DNA from: Molanna angustata
Taxonomy: Eukaryota; Arthropoda; Insecta; Trichoptera; Molannidae
Direction of reading: 5' to 3'
DNA length: 64,000 bases
Assembly: GCA_963576475.1 (NCBI GenBank)
Contig: OY754981.1
Span: forward strand, 18,752,570 to 18,816,569
The notes beneath the pieces were generated by a model. The model saw only the letters and a list, made by a program, of their open reading frames with translations, was not told the DNA's origin and did not search any database. Positions 33,626 to 44,640 of the stretch are shown here, piece after piece; the stretch's first letter is position 1; every line of letters starts with the position of its first letter. The position numbers were made by a program, and so were the translations under genes.

Positions 33626-34574
33626 ATAGTGGACACGACATTAAACTGCGACCCTTTCCGGGACAAACTGGCACAGTTATAGTCAAAATTACATTTTTTT
33701 TGCCGTTTCCCTAAACGAATCTACCCCTTTTTATCGACATTGAAAGACAAACAAGGTCCTGACGAGGAAGCGGTCACATCAAAATCATAAACCAACTCGA
33801 GAATAAAACAAAGTGATTTGTAATAAATGACATATTATTCATCTTAGTCTGTATAGAAAATAAATATGGGAGATAATAATTGACATATTAATGAGCATGT
33901 GAATAACTAATATGGATATCGATTTCATATTTAATACCTACAATTGAAATCATGAGCATTACAATTAAACATATCTTTTGCTAACGAAAGGATAAAGATA
34001 AACAGGTTAAATGTTTTCCTGTTTTCGTAACATAATTATGTTTGATCATAGGATCATGATATATATTATTAGAATTGAACACATCTGTTCGGTTCAGACA
34101 GAGTGTAGGGGTAAGTCGCGCAATGTTGTCATAGTCACTGGCGATAGTCCACCATATTTAAGGGGTGGTGTGTGGTCAAACAAAACCTTTGAAAGATAAT
34201 CGATAATGCATTCGCATGCACGCATACGACTTCAACTGACAATTTCACCAAAAGGGAACTATCGAAAAGTCGCCATTGTTCAAAAATAAACGCACTTTTC
34301 GAAACGAGAAACATTCACCATTTTTTAGATCGATGCTCGACACAAATCATATGCATGCGACCGTTGGAGACAGACTGCAGAATAGCTTGTAATAATTATC
34401 GCCAAAGAAATGGAACCTGTAGTGGTTGTATTTAAAAGTCGATCAGTGCTGTAATGTCGTACAATCACGATGCAGTTTAATGAGTGGTTTAATGACCTGA
34501 CCGATGGAAAATATGTGCCGGATAATAATATTTCAATTATAGTATTTTGCATCGGTCACACATTGTTTGTGTCT
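33626..34574. other. Non-coding, no feature seen
   Basis: No gene recognised; frames at 34,011-34,199 and 34,325-34,552 have no domain. Confidence 0.4.
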
Positions 34575-34585
34575 CTAGGCTGATT

Positions 34586-34668
34586 GATATGATACTAAAC
34601 ATTAGTTGAGACTCGACCTTCATCGATATGATACTAAACATTAGTTGAGACTCGACCTTCATCGATAG
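34586..34668. repeat. 39-bp tandem duplication
   Basis: GATATGATACTAAACATTAG... repeats exactly at 34,586 and 34,625 (period 39), with the tail CTCGACCTTCATCGATA. Confidence 0.9.
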
Positions 34669-35099
34669 TTATAAATTAGACAACACTTTCGTTTTGTAAA
34701 ATGTTTTTTTGAATGATAAATAAATAGGTGATGTTTTTAATTATTGTAGTTATACAGTGATGATCTCTTTGATTAATTGACATGTCTGGTTCTTATATTG
34801 ATTGTGGGTGAATGATAGCATTCATTATTTATTGTCACATTTTAAAACAGCACCAAGAACATCTTACATTAAGGATACGTACATTATTTTGTTTATTTAA
34901 ATAAATTAATAAATATAATGGTAACAGCGCCATCACGACAGATAGGAACAATATCATTCCAGGGGAACTCTCGTTAAAACTTTTTTTTGTAAATCAATTA
35001 GTATAGTAATATAAATAATATAATTTTACTGTGACATCAGTAAATAGTGAAAAAAAAACAAAATAACTATTAAAATCATTTTATTCGTAAGTATAATTT
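34669..35099. other. Non-coding, no feature seen
   Basis: AT-rich; nothing supported. Confidence 0.35.
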
Positions 35100-35225
35100 T
35101 CGCCAAACATCTTGAACGAGCTTCCGGTTGCGCAGAGAGCAAATTTGTGTCTTTTTGCTTCGTTGGTTTACGTGCAAATCGCCCCCCTGTATGGCTAAAA
35201 GTTCAAGATTTTTTACTACAACTCT
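35100..35225. mobile_element. MITE family A copy
   Basis: TCGCCAAACATCTTGAACGA at the left, core CTTCCGGTTGCGCAGAG and GTGCAAATCGCCCCCCT. The right end GTTCAAGATTTTTTACTACA is decayed. Very close to the 16,936 copy. Confidence 0.68.
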
Positions 35226-36943
35226 ACAACTAGATATTGCAAACGCTTATTTTACACCCTGTGCAAATTTATTGCAGATTTCTTCAAATCAACCCAGAAA
35301 AACAGGATTCGTAAGAAAATATTTTAACGCATAACTAGAACGCTGGCATCGAAATTAAAAATAAATAGGCATTATTGCAATGTATCTTGAAAATATGTTT
35401 TTTTTTTGCATTCTGTGTTTAATTAGTATTATGATAAAATTGCACATTGTTTTGTTTAAAAAAAACGATATAGGTAATTATATAGACAGTGCAATTTACT
35501 GAAATACCTAACTCAATTCAAAGTATAACTTCGCAAATGTAGAACAGACGAGACAAATAGTGGGAAAAGTTCATTTACACCTAAAACATCGAGATATCTT
35601 ATAATGGTCAACGGTTTTGTTCCAAATGGACACTTCTTTATCTGGTCATGCATGGAATTCATCAGAGATTTCATAATCATCTCACTGTGGTAGGTATGTA
35701 TAGTAGTTAATAAGGCACCTGACCAACTGAGTAGGTATTTGCCGACAGGAAAATATACCCATTATTACATGTATGTAAACAAAAAAAAATATATTGGAAG
35801 ATATTGAAAATACCTAAAAAGGCACGAATTACTTAGTTGCAAAAATATAATAGCCATTCAAGTAGAACAGTAGGTAGATGGCAGTAGGTATCGACAACGA
35901 CAGGTGTTTTATAAATAACAATTGGAGAAAAAAAAAGTCATTTCAATTTTACGACAACATTTTTAACTCCATGAAATGGATTTTAAAACCTAGATTTAAG
36001 TAGTTGATAAAAACTCGTAATTTAAAGGAAACAAAAGAAATTTCTCTCAAACTCATTCACAAAAAATATGAAATAAATCGAATATCTTTGATAACATAGA
36101 CTCTTGTTGGAATCAAATTGCTATATTCAGGAATTCATGAATACAAATGAGATACAAGTTAAAAAGTATATTTTTTAATGTCGAAAAGAAAAGTAAAATT
36201 AATTGCTTAAAAATAAGGAACTCGTGATCAAAACATCGCAACATATTTGCGATTATTGAGACATACTTGCGTTAGCAAACTTTTTGTTGGGTGAGGAATT
36301 GTAATGAAATATTAAAACATAAAAAAACAATGAAGATGGAATCATATTATGTGGAAAAGAGTAATTTTATAAAGTAAAAATAGTGTTAAGGTTGTAAAAC
36401 AACACGTTATTTGACAAGACGCCCGGTTGACTAGGAAACCTTGTTTTGCATTATTATGACAAATGCATCGATAACACAAACGTTTTGAAAAGGTCACATT
36501 ACAGTGATATAATTTTTGTGTACTTACCGGTATATGATTAGTCCAATACAGAATAATCCAATTAGAAAACTTCACTTTTAGCTAAAACACTTTTGCACAC
36601 GCATATGTTTATTTTATGACATAAACTTGAAGATGAAACAATTTGCCCAACTAGATGGCCTTGCACTGACAAGTTAGTAAACTTTGTAGAGTTAAATTGC
36701 CATCTGGCGGAGATACTGTAAAATAATAGAAAAATTCAACACACAAAAAGTCGCTAGATGGCGTATCAAAATTAATAATGTATAATGGAATTTTATTTTC
36801 TGAGCAATATACCATAATATACAATATGCAAGTCTAATGATGGGTTCTATTATATTTTTCTGTGTATTCTATAGACAACCAGAAATATATTTTCCATAAT
36901 CGGAGAAACCAGGAAATGCATCTATAGAACAGGCTGTGGAACG
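35226..36943. other. Non-coding, no feature seen
   Basis: About 1.7 kb with no credible gene; the minus frame 36,342-36,575 shows no domain. Confidence 0.4.
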
Positions 36944-37120
36944 ATCTAACGAATTTTGTGTCTCCACCTGCTTACAACCCGGAACTTTTAAAGATCCGAA
37001 TTAAAAATTTCCAGAGCAGATTGCAAACCCTCCCCATCACTACCTAGTGCGCTTCTTCAGAAGAGTATAATGGACCCAAATTCTAATAGTGGTGCCACCT
37101 ACGTTGCCATGTTGAAATAA
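36944..37120 (+). mobile_element. LINE 3' end, second copy of the 12,500 family
   Basis: GGCTGTGGAACGATCTAACG, CACCTGCTTACAACCCGGAA and AGTGCGCTTCTTCAGAAGAG align with 12,865-13,060. It retains only the last ~40 codons and the 3' UTR. Confidence 0.75.
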
Positions 37121-37149
37121 AAATGGGTTTGAAACCTATCATAAGCTAT

Positions 37150-37530
37150 GCATACATACATACCATCACGCCTTGTCCCTCACGGGGTAGGCATAGAGAA
37201 CCGAACGCCACTTACTTCTATCTTGACATACATTCATCGCCTCGTCAACATTCATACATAGTCTTATACATGATCGTCTGTTGTTCATGCTTCTAACATT
37301 TCCGTCTTTCAAAATACCATTCACATGGACGTGCCATCCCTTCCTTGAGCGACCCCGACCTCTCATTCCATTCCTGACTGCAATATATATATATATGATT
37401 GGACAATTTATATAGCGCCGTTTTCGTGAAAACTCACCTCATGGCGCTTATATGTATATTTTCTTTGTCAGGCGTTCCTCATTCATTCTCCCCATGTGGC
37501 CTAACCATCTCAATGTGTTAAGCTGATTTA
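37150..37530 (-). pseudogene. RTE-like LINE 3' end, interrupted
   Basis: The minus strand reads GRGRSRKGWHVHVNGILKDG, then a diverged CMNVDEAMNVCQDRSKWRSV and AYPVRDKA. The 3' side has the CATACATACATACCATCACG tail block of RTE-like LINEs. The same block is at 39,605-39,815. Relative to that copy, ~70 bp (about 37,380-37,450, with GGACAATTTATATAGCGCCG) is inserted before the match resumes at GTATATTTTCTTTGTCAGGC. Confidence 0.72.
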
Positions 37531-37904
37531 TGCAATTACTTTATGTACCTATGTATTTGCACAATTTCCATCGATTATGCAATTCTAAGTAACCTTCTCA
37601 ATCTCACAGGAATAAAAACTTTAGGCCTGATATATTTTATAATTCAAATCATTATGTTGAATTAGAAATCAATATGTTTTATTAAAATAACTAATTCAGA
37701 CTAAAGTTGGCATAGAAACAAGGAAAAGGGTTAAAGAGGAATTTTGAGGGTTAGCTATAAATAAAAAGAGAATTAATAGAAACTGAATGTACTTATAATA
37801 TAATTACAAAGCTAGTAAAATGTCCTCTGTGTAGATTGTTAAATTTACACAAAAACATATAAAATGCAATTTATCTACAGTCTAGTAATTCACTTTGAAA
37901 ACAT

Positions 37905-40900
37905 CTACGCAGTTTTCTTAGGGAATACAAATGTCTTCTTTCTGGACATTTTCTTTCTCATCATCTGCATTTGATGGAGCTGTGAATACACTTCGGTCCA
38001 AACCTCACTCTGCTCTTCTTCTGGAATGGTTTCCCTAGAAAACAAAACATAAAAGCATGAATTTTCATTTCATCCTATTCTTCCAATTGATAGAGTATAT
38101 TTGTACAAACACACACTATCATGTCTAATGCCTAATGGGAAACACATAGTCTGAGAGCCCGTGACCGCCAAACTTACATTATAAGCCGATAAGAATGATT
38201 GGCTACTATGAAACCTAAGTAGTGGTGGAATTGGTACCAAATTTGATAACAAAGATGTAGAAAATTGGTATACAAACACATCAGCTATAGCATAAAGCGT
38301 AATTTGTTTTATATTTTGACTGAGTATAAATGACAGTTCGTATGGCACACAACGTATTTACAATAGACAGATCAGTGCCATTTAAACAAACTTACATTGA
38401 AATTGACTGTATATATTTGAACAATTTATTACGATTAATAATGACAATTTGTATTTGAATGTATTGTTTTCTTAGAAAATATTTTAAAGGGTGGGTATAG
38501 TTTCTAGCAAAAAATTGAGAATTTTTGTGATTGAAGACAGCGTTTTGCACGTGTACCAATCAAGAAAAAAAAACAAAATACACAATTTGGGCGCAGCCCA
38601 CCTAATCAAATTTCCGACGAGAACTCTACGAGGATATTCAAAATTTCTTTGGACCCATTGGATATGTGGATCTTGTAGCCACGAAGAGCAACTTCAGGGC
38701 TTTCAAGACTTTCTGTCAAAAATACGGTTCACTCCTATCTTCACTTTCAGTGAACAGTGAGCCAGCTGTATCCTCATAATTAGCTCTGTTTGGAATTTTA
38801 AGCGCAGCGTCCGCAAGGTTTTAAAGTTCTCCGGACTCTTTGTGTGTTCTTTCAGAGTTTTGCAAGGGGCCGTTATTAGTCCCCATAAGCAGAAAGGATG
38901 GTGTGTCATTATGTGTCAAAAAATACACAACCTATTTCTCTTATAGGTCATAGGGGAAATAAGATTAGGAATCGTGGTTTAAGGAATAACTTACCTATAA
39001 TCCTTCATGAGGTCATATTTATCCCAGGGAGTGAGAAACTTGTCCCTTCTCTTAATATCAGAACTTCTTAAATGCTTTTCTAATCCAACTACTCCTTTCA
39101 AATCATGAAGCCACCACTTCTGCACCCATGGTCGTGGTTTTAACTCTATCTGGAATGAAAGAAACAAACATATTAATTATATTCTTAGTAACCTTTCTTT
39201 AAAATGAATAAAATAAAAGACCACTGAAACGTATGTAATAAAGATGGGTTGTGGCAGGGCGGTCAGTGCGTTGGGTTTGTAATCCAGTGGTCGCGAGTTC
39301 GAATCCTGCCACAACCAATTTCATTCACCTATAGGACAAGCATTTTCGCTTAATTTATGGAAAGTATGAGCATGTATATATACTCATAACTACAAGGACG
39401 TATTCATTTTTTCAATAAAAAAAACATACAAAATGAAAATCTCACATAGTTTGGTTCATCACTCATACAGAATGTTGCCTTTTTATATAAGCATGTGTCA
39501 TGCATCCTTTTAAGGTAATGCACACCCGCACACCTGTGGATATGCCGCAATGTTATTTATGTAAGTAATATTTAAACGATGATCATATTTATTTTGAGAG
39601 TCAATACATACATACCATCACGCCATGTCCCTTACAGGGTAAGCAGAGGGAACCGAGTGCCATACTCCTCTATTTTTGCACACATTCCTTGCTTCCTTTA
39701 CATCCATGCATCGTCTCAAGCTTCTCATGTTTTCTTCTTTCAAAATATCATTCACATGGTCATGCCATCCCTTTCTGGGGCGACCCCTGCTATTTACTCC
39801 ATCTTTTACACCCATGTATATTTTTTGGTCAGTCGTTCATCATTCAATATGTCAAAACCACCTCAAAGTTTTCACTTTTATTTTACTTATAATAATCTTC
39901 TTTATCTTGCATTCTCTCCTTATGTCCCCATGTTTTATTCTATCATATATCGTTCTGTTACATACTCTTTTTAGTGATCTCATTTCTACAGCATTTATTC
40001 TACTTTCATGTGTCTTTTGCCACATCCATGTTTCACTGGCATACGTCAAAGTAGGCACTACAATTGCATTATGTACGGTAACTTTGGCTTCCTTTGAGAT
40101 GCTTGGATCAGACATTACTGGTCTGAGTGGTCCGTTTATTCTATTACCTGCCATAACTCTTCTTTCAATATCTTTATCAGGTCTTCCATTCCTTTCAAAC
40201 ACACTCCCCAAGTATAAATATTTTTCATCTTTCCTCAGCGATTCGTTCTCTACATGCATGGAAAATATCTCTGTAATACATATAACAATATTAATTGGAA
40301 TAAATTATTACCTGTATTTTGTTTACAGGTACCTCTGAACCTTCTGGTAAAATCTCTGGTTCCATATCTAGAGGAAATGTGCTATATTTTTCGGGAGCAT
40401 CACGGAGATAGTACAGTAAGTCATCTAATCTTTTCTCCAGTCGAAGAACTTGAATTTGTTGTATTGTTGGATCATACAACATGTATTGAATCTTGAAAAT
40501 GAAAACAGTTTTTATCAATTAACTATACTGAGGCAGTAAATCATTTGAACATACCTTAGATAAATATATAATTATTTTTATAAGCTTATTTTTATAAGCT
40601 ATATGCTTATAAAAATAAGGTTTTCTTCTAATAACTTATATACAAACAAAATTACTAAGTTTTAGTTCTATTAGTTTAATTTGATGTACAATTGATGCAT
40701 ATCATGCAAGGAACTCCTTCCAAATAAACAAGGCTGAAATTAGAGGTTATATACAAATTCTACGGGTAAACTTGCAAACCTGTATAGTTCAGTCAATTTT
40801 GAAACATCTTATCTAAATACTTGTAGCTTACAATATGAAATTGTCAATTTTAAAATAAGCATAAAGACATAGAATTTGAAATGAATTATGCATATAACGA

Positions 40901-43900
40901 TAGATGGATGGAGATTATTAAAGTGTGAGAATTTTAAGAAAATAAGTATGCACATACTTCTATTCCTTGATGATCTATAACATTCCTCAAAGTAAACTCG
41001 GCTCTGAGCCCACAGCCGACTTTTTTGATACAAATGCCAACAAATTTATGTGTTTTTCCTTGTGAATGTGAATCAGAAGTTGTCACCGAAATAATGGATC
41101 CTATGCAAAAAAGACAAAATGAGTTAAATAAATAAAAAAAAGACAGTTAACTTGACACAAAAAATAATTAAATATAAATTAATATACAATCTTAAGTGCG
41201 GTGTTTTCAAAATAAAATGACATTTCTGATTAAAACAAAAACTATTTAAGCACATGAATTTTCAACATATCATATTCTTTCCTAAATGACAGACTTGGAA
41301 ATGATTTAAAAGGCTTTAATTTTCTTAATTTTAAATTATATTTTATTAATCCAAATTTACTTCATAGAAATCCATTATAATGGAAAAAAATATGTTTCAC
41401 TTGTTTACACTGGAATAATGTTATGTGAAGTGTGAAAGAAAAACTGGGGTGCAAGTCCCGTCAAACAATGAAATCAAAACCCTCATAATTACCCACATCA
41501 TGGATACATAGGTACATACATACAATTATCGTATAAAGTTTTATAATATATTAAGATATACAACTCTATAAGATAATTATATTTATCTATAATATGGGTA
41601 ATCATGAGGGTTTTGATTTCACAGCTTGACCAGATTTGCCCCCCTTGTTTTAAATGGATCAGGGGCAGGGGGGGCATCGCGCTGGTATCTTAATCCGACT
41701 GATTTCATTAATTTATTTTGAGATGTATAATACATGTACTTTTTAAGGATATATTAATTTTTAAAAAGAAAAAGGGAAACAAGCAACAAAGAAAATTCAC
41801 CATTCACCAATTTACCAACACAATAAATATCCCGAAGTTGCAAACTACTCACGGACAAAAACATTTTAAATACTATGCCATCAAACTACGTAATTTCCTA
41901 CCAACCTCACTACCACAAAACACATTGTCACAAAAATCATCATCAATAAAGAATTTGCAACTACCACTGCTGTATATCAATAACCAATGCATTCCTTATA
42001 CCAGGGTTGTAAAACAACTTGAACGTCACCAGAATATATGTATCAGATTCATCTTTGGGTTAAAAAAATTTGATCACATCTCATCTAACCGTAATCTTCT
42101 TTGTTGGCCCAGGATACGCCAGTGGCGCAATATACACATTTTGTCACTATTGTACAATATTCTCTCGAACCCAAATCTGCCACAGTACCTCAAAAGCAAA
42201 TTCACTAATTTATCCAATCATGGACTTCCACTCCGATCTGCTTAACGTACAACACTATCCATCCCTATCCATAATACAGAATTTCTCAGCTCTTCGTTCG
42301 AAGTACAATCAGCAAGATGATGGAATAGCCTTAGTCCGGATATTGCGTTATCTAACTCACTTTGTATTTTCAAGAAAAAACTAAAGAAGGAATATTTATC
42401 CCTTAACACCTGATCCCAATTTCCTCTCCTTGTCCTTACCCTATCCTTTTTTTTTGCTATGAATTATTATTTTTATATTTAATAGTATCTTAGTATATCA
42501 CAAGCTATGTGTAGCCATGATCCAATTTGTCTGGTTCCCCTTTCTAAGGGTTACGAAGGTCAGATGGCAGTCGCTTCAATATAATAACCAGACTCGCCAA
42601 TTCCAGGAGCATGGTCAAAGCGTACCCTGATAGAAATGGGACAAAAGCGCTAAGGAGGGGGAAGGAAGAATAGTATTTTAGTGTTATATACATTTTCTTT
42701 GTTTTCTTTTACTCTTATTCTTTTGTTGTTGTACATACACAATTTTGTCATACTTTGTAATATGGTTGGTTGGAAGAAATTGCCTAATGGCAATAAGTCG
42801 CCAGTGTACAATTTTGTTTATATTATGTACAGAAAGATGCATAAATAAATAAAAATACAAAAAATTCATAACAGCATGGATAGAACACCACATTTTTTTC
42901 TCGGTAATTATTTAATAATTATTTAAATTTATTTCTCACGCATAATATATTGCTTCTCTGGGCTGGAAACACTGGTTAGTTGTAAGAAATTGCCGTACAC
43001 CAATAAACTACCACCTTCGCATGGTGCAAGGAAGTGTTTATTATTCTTATTATTATTAATGTATAATTTAATTCAAGAACTCTATACATAATGTACTATC
43101 TAATATCTATGTCACACAACTGTTCAAATGAACACCTCGGCACAGGATTTCCCAGTGAGGTGTTCATCGTACCCTAGCAATTACAATACTTATCAATAAA
43201 TAACACACATACACACACATAATATATATACACACTCACTTAACTTCTAGCTCTAGTATGTAATTGTATTTGTAACTTCCTCATTGTATTATTTATAATA
43301 AATGAACAAATAAATAAATTTAGAACTGTTAGAAAATAAATTATACTAAGTGACAAAAAAAGAATTCATTGGCACCACCAAAAAGTTAGTATTTTGAAAG
43401 GAAACATAAGAGGAAACAGTGTATGAATGTGAGTGAGGCGATGCAAAGACAGCACTGTATGGAACACAGCTTTTTTCGGCTTGCCCCAAGAAAAGGAACA
43501 TTGCATGATGGTGTGTATGTGAGTATTCTAAAAATGAACATAGATTATGTATCGATGCAAAGACAGCACTGTATGGAACACAGCTTTTTTCGGCTTGCCC
43601 CAAGAAAAGGAACATTGCATGATGGTGTGTATGTGAGTATTCTAAAAATGAACATAGATTATGTATAGCACATGCATGAAATCTATGAAATGCTTGCAGC
43701 AGGAAGCAGTGTCCTGTATATGACAATAATATGTAAAATTGCATCTTTGAACCAACAAACTCATTATATATATTTTTGTAAATTTATTATATACTTGTAA
43801 TCTTTGGTTCTTTTACCAAAGGGTCTCAATATTCATCATCAATGTTTGATTTCGAAGAAAATGGACATACAAAAAATATATATATTTCAGTAAAAATGAT

Positions 43901-44640
43901 TAAGTAAGTTCCAAAAATAACTATGGTTTGTAAATTTAAATGTCTGTGTACTTATTATTTTCAGTTTATAAACAAACAATGTAACAATAGTTTGTAAGAG
44001 AGAAAAAAATCAAGCATATGAAATAATATGAATAGTCAATGTGCAATTGATTGTGTTACTGCATAATGAACATACAATAAATGATATAAGATAATTACAC
44101 CAGACAATATCGATGCATCGGTTTAAATGCCAATGAATCTATTTCGGTAAGTATAATAATGTTGTTTCAAATATCAAAGATACAAACAAGCTGCAAGCAT
44201 ATTATTAGTTTATAGTGTAAATGTATGTAACTGGTATTGTTTTGACTCACCAACGTAAAATTCGGGTAAATCAATAACATTTCTTCTACTCATCATATCA
44301 GCTCGTTCCAGTTTTTCGCGAAGATAATTTCGCTTTTTGACATCTGGATCGGGCAAAAACTCCGGATATATAAACCGAAAGTTTGAAGGTGCTATAAATT
44401 TTCGTGACTTTGTGTTTTCTTTTGGCGAAGGTTCTTGAGGAATTGCTTCAGGACTCGGTTGTGATGAATAACATTTACACGTAGTGAAACCTAAAATATT
44501 CAATGAAGATAAACCATAATAAACCGAACAAATTCATAACCTCAATTAGACAAGTAAATTATATATTTACCAAAAATCCCATTGGGCTTTGTAATAAATA
44601 TATTAAAAATGGGGAATACTCTGCGACTAGATAATGCCAT
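37905..44640 (-). CDS. mRpL19: Mitochondrial ribosomal protein L19 (bL19m), six exons
   Basis: Structural protein of the large mitoribosomal subunit. Coding exons on the minus strand: 44,640-44,571, 44,490-44,251, 41,100-40,958, 40,491-40,312, 39,149-38,995, 38,034-37,905. All junctions are GT/AG and the frame stays open for 918 bases (305 residues plus stop), close to the family's ~290-300. The N-terminus (MALSSRRVFPIFNIFI) is basic and hydrophobic, as in a mitochondrial presequence. The bL19 core runs from YPEFLPDPDVKKRNYLREKL through RRNVIDLPEFYVGSIISVTT, KTHKFVGICIKKVGCGLRAE and FTLRNVIDHQGIEIQY to LRLEKRLDDLLYYLRDAPEK and YSTFPLDMEPEILPEG. The basic C-terminal tail is typical of animal L19. 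Start chosen as the first in-frame ATG giving a presequence. It is divergent from TTLL4. The introns hold many transposon scraps. Confidence 0.95.
39246..39318 (+). tRNA. tRNA-Thr(TGT)-like sequence, probably a pseudogene or SINE head
   Basis: GGTTGTG at the 5' side pairs perfectly with CACAACC at the 3' side as a 7-bp acceptor stem with discriminator A. The anticodon loop TTTGTAA gives anticodon TGT. The T loop is TTCGAAT, with a T stem GCGAG/CCTGC holding one A-C mismatch. The D arm (GCAGGGCGGTCAGTGCG) is atypical and does not form a normal D stem. The pairing can instead extend to a 12-bp terminal stem, GGTTGTGGCAGG with CCTGCCACAACC. It lies antisense in an mRpL19 intron. A working tRNA gene is possible but unlikely. 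Confidence 0.45.
39605..40262 (-). pseudogene. RTE-like LINE C-terminal region in an mRpL19 intron
   Basis: The minus strand, in two frames, reads KDEKYLYLGSVFERNGRPDK, then IERRVMAGNRINGPLRPVM and LTYASETWMWQKTHESRINA (40,259-39,852). After a frameshift it reads SRGRPRKGWHDHVNDILKEE and AYPVRDMA (39,815-39,618). The YLGS.....G....DI..R....... and Y..E.W motifs are those of RTE/BovB-type reverse transcriptases after the catalytic domain. The 3' end carries the (CATA)n-CCATCACG block. The insertion is in the same orientation as mRpL19 and lies wholly within the intron between exons 4 and 5. Confidence 0.8.
40585..40619. repeat. Perfect 15-bp hairpin in intron
   Basis: CTTATTTTTATAAGC and GCTTATAAAAATAAG flank TATAT. 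A/T-rich; probably incidental or a fold-back scrap. Confidence 0.7.
41433..41645. mobile_element. MITE family D, diverged copy
   Basis: GGGGTGCAAGTCCCGTC, GAAATCAAAACCCTCAT at the left; ATGAGGGTTTTGATTTC and CCAGATTTGCCCCCC at the right. Same architecture as 21,265-21,491, with decayed outer ends. Confidence 0.7.
41718..42430 (+). pseudogene. LINE RT C-terminus, frameshifted
   Basis: The frame 41,718-42,245 holds VVKQLERHQNICIRFIFGLK and WPRIRQWRNIHILSLLYNIL, then GLPLRS. After a frameshift near 42,245 the continuation reads SSSFEVQSARWWNSLSPDIA and IFKKKLKKEYLSLN before a stop. This is a Jockey/R1-type C-terminus (..R..F...A...WN.L.......L..FK..L...). The likely 3' tail of the same copy is at 42,765-42,860, separated by the RTE scrap at 42,530-42,665. 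Confidence 0.72.
42530..42665 (+). mobile_element. RTE-like 3' UTR scrap
   Basis: TTCCCCTTTCTAAGGGTTAC, GAAGGTCAGATGGCAGTCGC and GGGACAAAAGCGCTAAGGAG form a block I recognise as a recurring insect RTE 3' end. It interrupts the older LINE around it. Confidence 0.5.
42765..42860 (+). mobile_element. LINE 3' tail
   Basis: GGTTGGTTGGAAGAAATTGC then CTAATGGCAATAAGTCGCCA, ending in ATAAATAAATAAAAATAC. The same tail ends the fragment at 1,660 and the scrap at 20,330. Confidence 0.7.
42925..43060 (+). mobile_element. SINE, 3' half
   Basis: TTTCTCACGCATAATATATT, TGCTTCTCTGGGCTGGAAAC, ACTGGTTAGTTGTAAGAAAT and GCAAGGAAGTGTTTATTATT match the body and tail of the SINE at 47,507-47,705 and 51,520-51,740. 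The tRNA head is missing. Confidence 0.72.
43440..43667. repeat. 114-bp exact tandem duplication
   Basis: The block beginning GATGCAAAGACAGCACTGTA occurs at 43,440 and 43,554 with no difference seen. 114 is a multiple of three, so open frames on both strands pass through it by chance. It lies in mRpL19 intron 2. Confidence 0.92.

Noticed and set aside
38491..38909. Overlapping plus and minus frames in an mRpL19 intron
   Set aside because: Both strands are open over the same bases, neither shows a recognisable motif, and the region lies within an intron.
39579..40338. Plus-strand open frames up to 220 codons
   Set aside because: They are antisense to the minus-strand RTE fragment, which has clear RT motifs; the plus-strand translations show none.
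43346..43744. Duplicated minus-strand ORF of 132 codons
   Set aside because: Its length comes only from the 114-bp duplication being a multiple of three; no domain or start context.
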